38,835 nt of DNA from Halorubrum alkaliphilum (GTDB lineage: Archaea > Halobacteriota > Halobacteria > Halobacteriales > Haloferacaceae): NCBI RefSeq assembly GCF_017873815.1, contig NZ_JAGGKQ010000027.1:1-38835 (forward strand). Direction: 5' to 3'. Of this stretch, positions 7,611-14,237 are shown piece by piece; the first letter of the stretch is position 1, and every line of letters starts with the position of its first letter. The notes below the pieces were generated by a model. That model ran no database searches. It was not told the origin of the DNA and was given only the letters and a program-made list of their open reading frames with translations. A program made the position numbers and the translations under genes.

Positions 7611-8834
7611 ATGGAGCTTCAACGTACCGCTGTCGTGAAACTCTCCGTTCCCAACGACCGCCGGGACGACCTGAAGGAAACAATGGATACCTTCAGGAAC
7701 GCCGCCCAGCGGTTCGCTGATCGAGGATGGGAGGGCAACAACGACGGGTACGTGATTACCTCTCGCTCCCAGCTTCAACCATACCTCTACGACGACATCC
7801 GAGACGAAACCGGATTGCACTCTGACCTCTGTGTTGCTGCGGTCAACCATGCCGCCCATGCACTTCGTGGCGTCGTTGATCGCATGAAAGAGAGTGAGAA
7901 AGTTTCCAAGCCGGTGTTCACGTCGAACACGACCGTTTACAATACCAGTGCAATCAGCTATTTTGATGGGTATTGTACGCTTGCCGCCTACGGCAGTGGT
8001 CGTGTAAAAGCCGAATACGTCTATCCAGACGATTCCATTCAGGCTGAGTACATGGAATCAGACGAATGGGACAAACAGGGGGCGAAGCTCCGATACGACC
8101 AGCAGACAGATACCTACTACCTCCACGTCTCAGTCAAGCAGGAACGTGACGACACGCAGGAAGAAGCCGAGGGCCGAACAGTCCTTGGCGTAGATCGCAA
8201 CGTGGACGGGTATCTCGCTGTGACCAGCTCCGGTGCGTTCATCGGTAACGCAGACCTGTTGAACCACAAACGCCGTGAATACGAACGCCGACGCGGCAAC
8301 CTACAACAGACCGGAACGCGATCAGCCCATCTCACAATCCAGTCGATTGGTGATCGCTTCGCCAATTGGAGCGAGAACTATCTACACAATGTGTCGAAAG
8401 AGGTAGTTACTGAGGCTGTCGCCAACGGGTGTAAGACGATTGTACTGGAAGACTTAGAGAATATCCGAGAAGCGGTATCGAATCTCTCAAAGTTCCAGCA
8501 GTGGGCGTTTCGAGAGCTATCGCGGAAGATAACCTACAAGGCGAAAGCTGAAGGAATCACTGTTGAAGTGGTGAATCCAGCCTACACAAGCCAGCAGTGT
8601 AGTCATACCGAGTGTGGGTTCACACATGAGGATAACCGCGACGGCGATGAGTTTGTGTGTCAGAAGTGCGGCAAAGAGCTACACAGCGACTACAACGCGG
8701 CGCGAAACATAGCAGCGCGGTATCTCCGGAATCGGCGTAAGTCTGGTTCCGGAGGGGCAACCAATCACCTTGCCCTGAAGTCAGGAACAGTGAATGGGAG
8801 CGGCGATTTCACGCCCACCGTATCACGCGGGTAG
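7611..8834 (+). CDS. tnpB: TnpB RNA-guided endonuclease
   Basis: A 407-residue, apparently intact TnpB. RuvC-I is LGVDRNVDGYLAV, RuvC-II is IVLEDLENIRE, and RuvC-III is HSDYNAARNIAAR, so all three catalytic acids are present. Between II and III lies a four-Cys zinc finger (QQCSHTEC ... CQKCG). The N-terminal helical segment (residues 1-150) is the usual recognition and wedge region. TnpB proteins, guided by an RNA copied from the element's right end, cut DNA at the donor site and favour retention of the element; they are the ancestors of Cas12. The C-terminus is rich in Gly and Ser. The reading frame overlaps the start of the right-end RNA region. Confidence 0.92.
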   Translation: MELQRTAVVKLSVPNDRRDDLKETMDTFRNAAQRFADRGWEGNNDGYVITSRSQLQPYLYDDIRDETGLHSDLCVAAVNHAAHALRGVVDRMKESEKVSKPVFTSNTTVYNTSAISYFDGYCTLAAYGSGRVKAEYVYPDDSIQAEYMESDEWDKQGAKLRYDQQTDTYYLHVSVKQERDDTQEEAEGRTVLGVDRNVDGYLAVTSSGAFIGNADLLNHKRREYERRRGNLQQTGTRSAHLTIQSIGDRFANWSENYLHNVSKEVVTEAVANGCKTIVLEDLENIREAVSNLSKFQQWAFRELSRKITYKAKAEGITVEVVNPAYTSQQCSHTECGFTHEDNRDGDEFVCQKCGKELHSDYNAARNIAARYLRNRRKSGSGGATNHLALKSGTVNGSGDFTPTVSRG

Positions 8835-8876
8835 ACCGGGAGTTCATTGACAAACCCCGGCGTTTACGCCGGGTGT
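8735..8876 (+). ncRNA. Predicted omega (re)RNA scaffold at the right end of the element
   Basis: In characterised TnpB elements the guide RNA scaffold overlaps the 3' end of tnpB and stops at the right edge, and the guide is the flanking DNA. Here the region includes the right-end hairpin at 8856-8873. The natural guide would begin at about 8877 (AGGTGATATCTGGAACTACC). The 5' boundary is a guess; haloarchaeal IS1341 elements are known to make sense-overlapping transcripts of this kind. Confidence 0.4.
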
Positions 8877-9078
8877 AGGTGATATCTGGAACTACCGCGA
8901 GACGACACTGGAGAGAGGGCACTCCCACGTTCCCGCTATCGAGAACCCAACAAAGAAGAAACTCATCGACGCGGCACAGACACTCGACGAGGAACACGAA
9001 CGACCCACGACCGCGAGCGACGACCAGGTGTCGCTAGATGGCTTCGACACTTCTGCCGGCGACCTAGATTTCGCGTGA
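8877..9078 (+). pseudogene. 3' part of the gene split by the TnpB element
   Basis: Starting with the codons GGT GAT ATC TGG AAC after the element, the frame reads D-I-W-N-Y-R-E-T-T-L-E-R-G-H and ends DGFDTSAGDLDFA at TGA 9076-9078 (66 codons). It has no start codon of its own and continues the frame of 7171-7481. The tail is acidic and helical. The last gene product would be about 170 residues. Confidence 0.65.
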
Positions 9079-9086
9079 CCCCACCG

Positions 9087-9120
9087 TGAGAGTTTGTACC
9101 CCCCGAAAGTAGGTTGAAGG
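9087..9120 (+). promoter_or_regulatory. Shared leader element, copy 5
   Basis: GAGAGTTTGTACCCCCCGAA followed by AGTAGGTTGAAGG and the ATG at 9121. ACC and GGT can pair weakly around the CCCGAAAG loop. Confidence 0.45.
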
Positions 9121-9480
9121 ATGGAAAGTATCCCAGTGTACCTCAAAGAGATTTTGGACGAAGCAACCAACTACTACGAGCGCGACGAAGACATCTCGCG
9201 AGTGGGCGCTGCCCACGAGATCGCCCACCAGAACGAGTCGTTGGTCCGGATGGACGAAGGCGACCGCGACACGCTCAACGTGCTGCGAGACATTCGAAGT
9301 GCCCACAAGCTGTGTGCCGACGAATTCGAAACGTACCGGCGGGCTCGTGACGCAGAATACGCTGATTCGATTCTGGAAGCGGTCGCGCTTCGATCACTCG
9401 AAGAGCTGATCAACGTCCACCTCGATAGCGAGCAGTCCTTCGACAGCGAAGAAGCGGACGCGGCGGTCGCGACGAATTAA
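9121..9480 (+). CDS. Hypothetical helical protein, 119 aa
   Basis: The start at 9121 directly follows the leader element and GAAGG. The protein is almost entirely charged helix (LKEILDEATNYYERDED ... RDTLNVLRDIRSAHKLCADEFETYRRARDAEYADSILEAV) and strongly acidic. No family is recognised. It comes between two copies of the shared leader and is probably expressed with the neighbouring small genes. Confidence 0.6.
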   Translation: MESIPVYLKEILDEATNYYERDEDISRVGAAHEIAHQNESLVRMDEGDRDTLNVLRDIRSAHKLCADEFETYRRARDAEYADSILEAVALRSLEELINVHLDSEQSFDSEEADAAVATN

Positions 9481-9492
9481 CATCCTGGCCAA

Positions 9493-9525
9493 GGAGAGGG
9501 TTTGTACCTCCCGAAAGGGGTAGCG
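9493..9525 (+). promoter_or_regulatory. Shared leader element, copy 6
   Basis: GGAGAGGGTTTGTACCTCCC followed by GAAAGGGGTAGCGGAG. ACCTC and GGGGT can form a five-pair stem with one G-U pair. The ATG at 9551 is 26 bases further on. Confidence 0.5.
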
Positions 9526-9550
9526 GAGAAGAAGACTTCAAAAAGAAACC

Positions 9551-9892
9551 ATGCAAGAAACCACCGAAGCCGAGCACCTGCAAGAAGCGTACGACGAACA
9601 CGAACTCCCCAAGCCCGGCAACGTCCGATTCAACCCACTACAGGAATCCAACGGGGAGACGGAAATAACGATTAACGTGGGTGACGTGATCGAGCGACAG
9701 AACACGGTGGGCGAAGACATCGCCGTCGAATTCCGGTACGTACTGGAGATGGACGACCACGGCATTGTCGTGTGGGTTCTCGACGACGAACGGTACACCT
9801 ACTACCCGATGGACTATCTCCGAGAGGACCTCACCGAGTACGAGGTGCGAGTCCACGACGACCCGTGGGAAGTCCGGTCGGATGACAAGTAG
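9551..9892 (+). CDS. Hypothetical protein, 113 aa
   Basis: An acidic, beta-rich protein (GETEITINVGDVIERQNTVGEDIAVEFRYVLEMDDHGIVVWVLDDERYTYYPMDYL) with an N-terminal helix. No family is recognised. The alternating strand pattern suggests a small barrel. The next gene starts four bases after its stop, so the two are certainly cotranscribed. The leader element lies 26 bases upstream. Confidence 0.6.
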   Translation: MQETTEAEHLQEAYDEHELPKPGNVRFNPLQESNGETEITINVGDVIERQNTVGEDIAVEFRYVLEMDDHGIVVWVLDDERYTYYPMDYLREDLTEYEVRVHDDPWEVRSDDK

Positions 9893-9896
9893 ATCC

Positions 9897-10217
9897 ATGT
9901 CCGCAGCCAAATCCACTCAATACGGCCGGGGCGGCCCCTACCCCGGAGATTGGGACCGATTCGACCCCCTCAACGGCGACCCGCCGGGCCGCTGGCAAGT
10001 CGAAGCACACACCATCGGTGGGTGTGGCACGCCGGACATCCCCCGGCGAGAGATTGCTATTTGGACCCACCCCACTGAGGGCACGCTCCGGGTCGTCAAG
10101 GAGGCAATCCCAAACGGCTCGTACGTCTTGATGAAGCCGAATGGCGAACAGACTCGCGGGTGTCGCGAAGACATGTTCGACAGGGCAACCTGGTTGATGC
10201 GCCGGCCGACCCACTGA
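9897..10217 (+). CDS. Hypothetical protein, 106 aa
   Basis: The start is the ATG at 9897, four bases after the previous stop; the frame is open further upstream but only antisense-like codons precede it. The N-terminus is Gly/Pro-rich with aromatic residues (YGRGGPYPGDWDRFDPLNGDPPGRW) and the C-terminal half is beta-alpha with two Cys. No family is recognised. The next gene begins five bases after its stop. Confidence 0.6.
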   Translation: MSAAKSTQYGRGGPYPGDWDRFDPLNGDPPGRWQVEAHTIGGCGTPDIPRREIAIWTHPTEGTLRVVKEAIPNGSYVLMKPNGEQTRGCREDMFDRATWLMRRPTH

Positions 10218-10222
10218 AAACG

Positions 10223-11494
10223 ATGAGCTCACCGTGGACAATCTCGATACGACCGCCGTTCCGCGATGGCTGTTGGGCCATTCTCAGAGCCCGCTTCACC
10301 GACGCACAGTACTGGGAAGCAGACTCCAAACAGGAGGCAATCGACCGGCTCAAAGCCGGGATCGAGAACCCACGAGCAGTCCCCGGAGACAACCCACCAG
10401 TATCGCGCAAAACGGTGCGAATAGACGCTCACGAGGACTTCGAGAAGAGCATCACCCCCGAGACGCTGTTCAAGGACCAAGTCGGACTGGGGAGTTTCGG
10501 GCAAACCACGACAGCGGAACCCTGGCACGAGAAACAACCCGAACGCGAACATATCGAACCGCTCTACGACTCGGAAGTCGTGCTTCACGCAACAGACGGC
10601 GAGGGGCCAGTCGATCACCCATCGAGTTGGAACTGGGACTACGCGATCTGGGCGGCCCATGATACCGAGAACGTATTCGACGTCGTACTCCACCAGCCTG
10701 CCCGGTACGAGTGGACTACGACGACCATGGAGACCTCGGAGCTACTGCGGATACTGCAAGGCCGTTGGCACACACAGGGGAGTGCTCACCTCAAGCAGTT
10801 CTACTTCGAGAAATCAACAGAGGACGCCGACGACCCGTACCTCGCTTGGGAACCGGGCGGAATCGATATCGTACCGCGCGCAGAGACGCCGTTCGATCAG
10901 GCGTGGGACTACTGTCCCGGTGTGCCGATGGAACTCAACGGCTGGAAATACGATCCCCACGCCTCACTCGCTCGTGAGGTCTGGCGAAGCGAGATCGGCC
11001 CGGAACGCAGAGTCGAACTCCACCACACCTACGACGAGTATTCGTTCCTGAAAGTGTACGACAGTCGTGTCTCGGGGGCCGACGCCGCAATGATTCCGGA
11101 TAGGTTCGATTCAAAAGTCCAATCAGAAACGCCAGCTACGGAACTACGCGAGAAAGCGGTCGGGTGGATGCGACAACACAGCCCGGCTGGGGTCACCTAC
11201 CCGGCGTACGACAGGCGACTACTTGAGACGCCACCGGGGTGGGACCTCGACAAGTCACCGGGGGTCCGATACGGAAACGAGTTCTACATCCGATACCGGA
11301 AAGAGACAGCCCCAGAGCAGGACGCCGACACACTCATCGAAATCGCGGGCGCTCCCAAGGGGACGAACTACACACTCACGCTCATAGAGCGTGAAGACGC
11401 CGTCATCACGAAGAAAGACGAAGCCCCGATCAACGTCCCCGAAAACTGCTCGGGTATGAATGGGAGAAGGCCAGCAACATCGACCTGCTTCTAG
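10223..11494 (+). CDS. Large hypothetical protein, 423 aa, with a possible C-terminal frameshift
   Basis: The start is taken at the ATG at 10223, just after the previous stop; an in-frame ATG at 10160 overlaps that gene. The protein is soluble, acidic and rich in Trp and Tyr, with no recognised domain. Residues 1-50 look like a separate small beta unit (WTISIRPPFRDGCWAILRARF). The last 15 codons read as an unlikely Cys/Arg/Ser-rich tail. Adding one C in the CCCC run at 11437-11440 gives KLLGYEWEKASNIDLLLV and a stop at 11499, which looks more like protein. It ends the left-hand plus-strand cluster; a T-rich stretch follows. Confidence 0.6.
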   Translation: MSSPWTISIRPPFRDGCWAILRARFTDAQYWEADSKQEAIDRLKAGIENPRAVPGDNPPVSRKTVRIDAHEDFEKSITPETLFKDQVGLGSFGQTTTAEPWHEKQPEREHIEPLYDSEVVLHATDGEGPVDHPSSWNWDYAIWAAHDTENVFDVVLHQPARYEWTTTTMETSELLRILQGRWHTQGSAHLKQFYFEKSTEDADDPYLAWEPGGIDIVPRAETPFDQAWDYCPGVPMELNGWKYDPHASLAREVWRSEIGPERRVELHHTYDEYSFLKVYDSRVSGADAAMIPDRFDSKVQSETPATELREKAVGWMRQHSPAGVTYPAYDRRLLETPPGWDLDKSPGVRYGNEFYIRYRKETAPEQDADTLIEIAGAPKGTNYTLTLIEREDAVITKKDEAPINVPENCSGMNGRRPATSTCF

Positions 11495-11550
11495 TTTAGT
11501 GTTGTTCTGATTCTCTCGTCATTTGTGTCTGAGATTCAATGCTCCGGGAG

Positions 11551-11573
11551 AATTATTTTTTAACCACCGGTGG
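11551..11573 (+). terminator. Probable T-tract terminator after the left cluster
   Basis: AATTATTTTTTAA lies 57 bases after the last stop and is followed by the palindrome CCACCGGTGG (11564-11573). Archaeal terminators are mostly T-runs, so this is a reasonable 3' end for the operon. Confidence 0.4.
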
Positions 11574-11661
11574 AGGTGAGGCGTAATTTAAGAGACAATT
11601 AAGAACAGAAGCTAATTCCAGCTGCAGAGCCGCTCAAAAGGCGAAATGACCAACTCACAGT

Positions 11662-11687
11662 TTGTGACACTCATATAAAAGTCACAA
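11662..11687 (+). promoter_or_regulatory. TATA box flanked by inverted repeat TTGTGAC / GTCACAA
   Basis: TTGTGAC (11662-11668) and GTCACAA (11681-11687) enclose ACTCATATAAAA, which contains a TATA box. A dimeric repressor bound here would block TBP. The site lies upstream of the small-protein/winged-helix/nuclease operon starting at 11767; the winged-helix product is a candidate autoregulator. Confidence 0.55.
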
Positions 11688-11725
11688 CCGACTCTCTTCA
11701 ACTCACGCACGATTCCTGACGGAAC

Positions 11726-11749
11726 CCTCCGGCGCTGAGACGCCGGAGG
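11726..11749. repeat. Perfect 9-base-pair hairpin in the operon leader
   Basis: CCTCCGGCG-CTGAGA-CGCCGGAGG. It resembles the hairpins at ends of haloarchaeal IS200/IS605-type elements and also could act as a leader attenuator. No transposase gene is near, so it may be a solitary end. Confidence 0.45.
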
Positions 11750-11766
11750 AGTCGTGTTGCAATCCA

Positions 11767-11934
11767 ATGACAGCAACCAACCCAAACAGGGTCAGGAGTG
11801 ATAACTCTGGTTCCCAGAGTGCCTCACTCGACACTGACCCACTGACACACCGCGTTGTACAGCCCAGTTCTCAAATCCCGCCGAACCGTCGCCAGCGAAA
11901 TGCCGGTCGAACAATCATCGTGGGGTCGGTCTAA
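11767..11934 (+). CDS. Small basic protein, 55 aa, first gene of a tight operon
   Basis: ATG at 11767 to TAA at 11932-11934, encoding MTATNPNRVRSDNSGSQSAS ... ending AGRTIIVGSV. It is Ser/Asn/Arg-rich and probably disordered. The stop is immediately followed by the GTG start of the next gene, with no spacer, and the promoter at 11662-11687 is correctly placed. No family is recognised. Evidence is positional; it could be a leader peptide rather than a stable protein. Confidence 0.4.
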   Translation: MTATNPNRVRSDNSGSQSASLDTDPLTHRVVQPSSQIPPNRRQRNAGRTIIVGSV

Positions 11935-12321
11935 GTGACCGAAGCCACCGACGATCCGACCTCGTTCGCCATCCCGATGGATCCAGACCGTGCGTTCAAC
12001 GCAATCGCAAACAGTCGTCGCCGGCGCGTCTTGCTCTCACTCTCACAGTCGCATGGAGCAACTACCGCAGGTGATCTGGCCGTCGAAATCGCCGCCATCG
12101 AGAATGCGATTGACCCCAGTAAAATCAGGAGCAACGAACGCACCTCAGTCTACATCTCGCTGACCCAATCGCGTCTCGAGACGCTCGATGAGTGCGGCGC
12201 AATCGCGTTTGATGACCGATCGAAGTCCGTCTCTCCGACAGACGCGACCGAACCCCTCGCCGAACACATCCGCCGACTCCAGACTGCGTGTTACAAGCCA
12301 GATTCGGAGGAGTCCCAATGA
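11935..12321 (+). CDS. Winged-helix protein (DUF7344-like haloarchaeal family)
   Basis: A 128-residue protein starting at GTG 11935. The order FNAIANSRRRRVLLSLSQSHGATTAGDLAVEIAAIENAID ... RTSVYISLTQSRLETLDECGAIAFDDRSKSV matches the haloarchaeal winged-helix domain found in many DUF7344-type proteins: N-RRR-VL, an LA-IAA-E helix, VY-SL-Q, LD-CG-I-D. These proteins bind DNA as regulators. It overlaps the next gene by four bases (ATGA at 12318). It may repress its own operon through the inverted repeat around the upstream TATA box (inference). Confidence 0.75.
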   Translation: MTEATDDPTSFAIPMDPDRAFNAIANSRRRRVLLSLSQSHGATTAGDLAVEIAAIENAIDPSKIRSNERTSVYISLTQSRLETLDECGAIAFDDRSKSVSPTDATEPLAEHIRRLQTACYKPDSEESQ

Positions 12322-13001
12322 CCGAGTATCAGCCAGAACTGGAGACGCTCAGAGACATCGACACGAGTTTCCACCGGCTGTTCGAGGCGGTCCACGACTC
12401 TGAGACCCCTTCCATGGCGGGGGATGACCCACTCTCCACACTACGGCGGGCACGGGCACAGATCGACGCCGCACTGTTCGCGTATCGTCGCCGAACTGAG
12501 GACGCCACGCTCGCTGATGACGGGACGTGTCTCCTCCAGTGGGACCCACCGAGTGCTCCGCCTCGCCGCCTCCGGTTCGAGCCCGACAGTAGCGGCGAGA
12601 CGTGGACCCGTCGCGAATGGGAGTGGACTGGCGCTGAGTGGCGTACCTGTGGGAGTGACCGCCTCGACAACGTCGCGATCCGCGCGCCAGCAGCCACCCG
12701 GTACCCTGATCCCGTCGACCCGACACCGCTCGGAACGATGGTTGAGTGGATCCGTGACAGCTGGACGCGTCCAGATCCGCCTGCGCTCGTGTTCGCGAAG
12801 ACGGCCACCACCGAGCAGGGTGTAGTCGTCTCCGTCGACGGCGAGCTCCGCTACCGGGAGCGGGATAGCCCACAGTGGTATCCTGCGACGACAGACGAGT
12901 TCTACCACCACCTTCGCACTCATGGACAGCCAACGCTCCTACCGCTTTCAGAAACCGCACTGACTCGCCATGACTTCACTCCCAGCCCGCTCTCTCAATG
13001 A
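12318..13001 (+). CDS. Hypothetical protein, 227 aa, coupled to a nuclease gene
   Basis: The start is the ATG at 12318, overlapping the upstream stop; the frame is open to 12288 but without justification. The first 70 residues are helical (LETLRDIDTSFHRLFEAVHD, RRARAQIDAALFAYRRR). A central Trp-rich beta region (TWTRREWEWTGAEWRTCG) and a C-terminal domain (ALVFAKTATTEQGVVVSVDGELRYRER) follow. No family is recognised. The stop overlaps the nuclease start by four bases (12998-13001). The fixed coupling with a PD-(D/E)XK protein suggests a shared complex. Confidence 0.65.
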   Translation: MTEYQPELETLRDIDTSFHRLFEAVHDSETPSMAGDDPLSTLRRARAQIDAALFAYRRRTEDATLADDGTCLLQWDPPSAPPRRLRFEPDSSGETWTRREWEWTGAEWRTCGSDRLDNVAIRAPAATRYPDPVDPTPLGTMVEWIRDSWTRPDPPALVFAKTATTEQGVVVSVDGELRYRERDSPQWYPATTDEFYHHLRTHGQPTLLPLSETALTRHDFTPSPLSQ

Positions 13002-14041
13002 CGGACGAAACACTCTCGCTTCCACCGGGATTCGATCGTGGACTCACCCAGCTTATCGACGCGATCGAGACGCTCCGGGACGCTCTCTCAGACGAGGAGA
13101 CACTTACGACCGTCCAAGCTGTCACCACACGGCGGCGGTTGTTCCTCGCGCTTTACGCGCTCAAAGCGATCCGTCGACAGCTTGCGGATACAGAGCATCG
13201 CCCGTCCCAAGGCGATCATGAGGTGGTGACGTGGGACGACCCTGCTCAGGCACTGTATCACATCAAACTACGTCTCGATCGGCTGCTTGAGGATCTCTCT
13301 ATTCAGGGGTACGACCACTCCTCACAAGAGTATTCGATCGAGCAAACACTCGAAACGATTCGAGACCACATCGTCATTCTTCAGGATGCACTTTCTGAGG
13401 GGTCGACGGATAACTCCACGCTGCTTGAGAAACTCTCCAGTCACCGATCAGTCTATGCAGACGTGGCTGGGCGTGGGGTTGGCGATGGGCGATGGCTTGA
13501 GTATCAACTCCAGCGGGCGTTGATGCGGTGGGGGTATCAAGCAGAGACGCGCCAGCACCTGTTCGGTCTCGAGGTCGACGTCGTCGCCAACCGGAAGCCA
13601 AAACAACAGCAGCCGACTGATTGGATTGTCGCTCAGTGTAAAGACTGGACGAGCGACACGATCACGCCGTCGACGATCTTCCGGCTGTGTACGATCGCGT
13701 TTGCCTGCCGGGCCATGCCGGTCCTCTGTCATACGACCGATATCACAGCTCGGGCTGAGGAGCTCGCCCGTCAGTTCGAAGTCCGAGTCCTCGATCTACG
13801 GGATCTTGAACGTGGTGCGCTTCCTGCGCCCCAAGTGTACAAGCCATCGGCTGAACTCAACGAGTGGCCTCCACAGAACAACGTTCGTGACTATCGGGGC
13901 ACTCTCCCCGTGATGTTCTACGGAGAGCCTGGCAAACGGTTCAGCTACGTTCCTGGCTTTTCTCCCGTGGGGATGGACTACGACTACGAACCGATCGATA
14001 CGGACCGAGACGACGATACTCATCCAGCTGCTGGACACTGA
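12998..14041 (+). CDS. PD-(D/E)XK (Mrr-like) nuclease with N-terminal helical domain
   Basis: A 347-residue protein. Residues 1-150 are helical with repeated leucines (LTQLIDAIETLRDAL, ALYALKAIRRQL), possibly a dimerising module. Residues about 165-275 are the nuclease: GRWLEYQLQRALMRWGYQAE, LFGLEVDVVA (D194), WIVAQCKDW (Q213-C-K215), then a Rossmann-like stretch with PVLCHTTDITARAEELA. This is the core of Mrr-type and Holliday-junction-resolvase-like enzymes. The C-terminal 70 residues are unassigned. Its start overlaps the preceding gene. A restriction or DNA-processing role is inferred. The same frame continues after the TGA for 43 codons (see 14042-14173). Confidence 0.75.
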   Translation: MTDETLSLPPGFDRGLTQLIDAIETLRDALSDEETLTTVQAVTTRRRLFLALYALKAIRRQLADTEHRPSQGDHEVVTWDDPAQALYHIKLRLDRLLEDLSIQGYDHSSQEYSIEQTLETIRDHIVILQDALSEGSTDNSTLLEKLSSHRSVYADVAGRGVGDGRWLEYQLQRALMRWGYQAETRQHLFGLEVDVVANRKPKQQQPTDWIVAQCKDWTSDTITPSTIFRLCTIAFACRAMPVLCHTTDITARAEELARQFEVRVLDLRDLERGALPAPQVYKPSAELNEWPPQNNVRDYRGTLPVMFYGEPGKRFSYVPGFSPVGMDYDYEPIDTDRDDDTHPAAGH

Positions 14042-14173
14042 CTCCCTGACTTGCCCGCGTTCCGCGGGATTGAGCGCGCCCTCTCACAGCATGGCTACGG
14101 GGACGCAGTTCAACTCGTCAAGGATTTCGACTTCGTCACGTCCGTCGAAAACCGGTACCAGTTCTCTGGATGA
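14042..14173 (+). pseudogene. Remnant coding stretch in frame with the nuclease gene
   Basis: Directly after the TGA at 14039-14041 the same frame stays open for 43 codons and reads LPDLPAFRGIERALSQHGYG followed by DAVQLVKDFDFVTSVENRYQ, a convincing protein-like helix-and-strand sequence ending at TGA 14171-14173. It lacks an ATG; a TTG at 14051 is possible. It may be a decayed C-terminal extension, a fragment of another gene truncated by the integrase side, or a very small gene. Confidence 0.35.
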
Positions 14174-14237
14174 TCGCTTTCTGACGCACTGACCGCAGAG
14201 GATACGGCCATCATTCGTCGTTGACCTCGACAGATCT

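Larger units (their letters stand above)
7482..8876 (+). mobile_element. IS200/IS605-type (IS1341-like) element with tnpB only
   Basis: About 1,395 bases. The left end has the hairpin CCCGCCG-TTCA-CGGCGGG at 7498-7515 and the right end CCCGGCG-TTTA-CGCCGGG at 8856-8873, the subterminal hairpins typical of the family. It has no tnpA, so it depends on a transposase elsewhere. No target duplication is expected or seen. The edges are fixed to within one base by rejoining the interrupted frame; the predicted empty site reads CCCCACCTAGGTGATATC. Confidence 0.85.
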
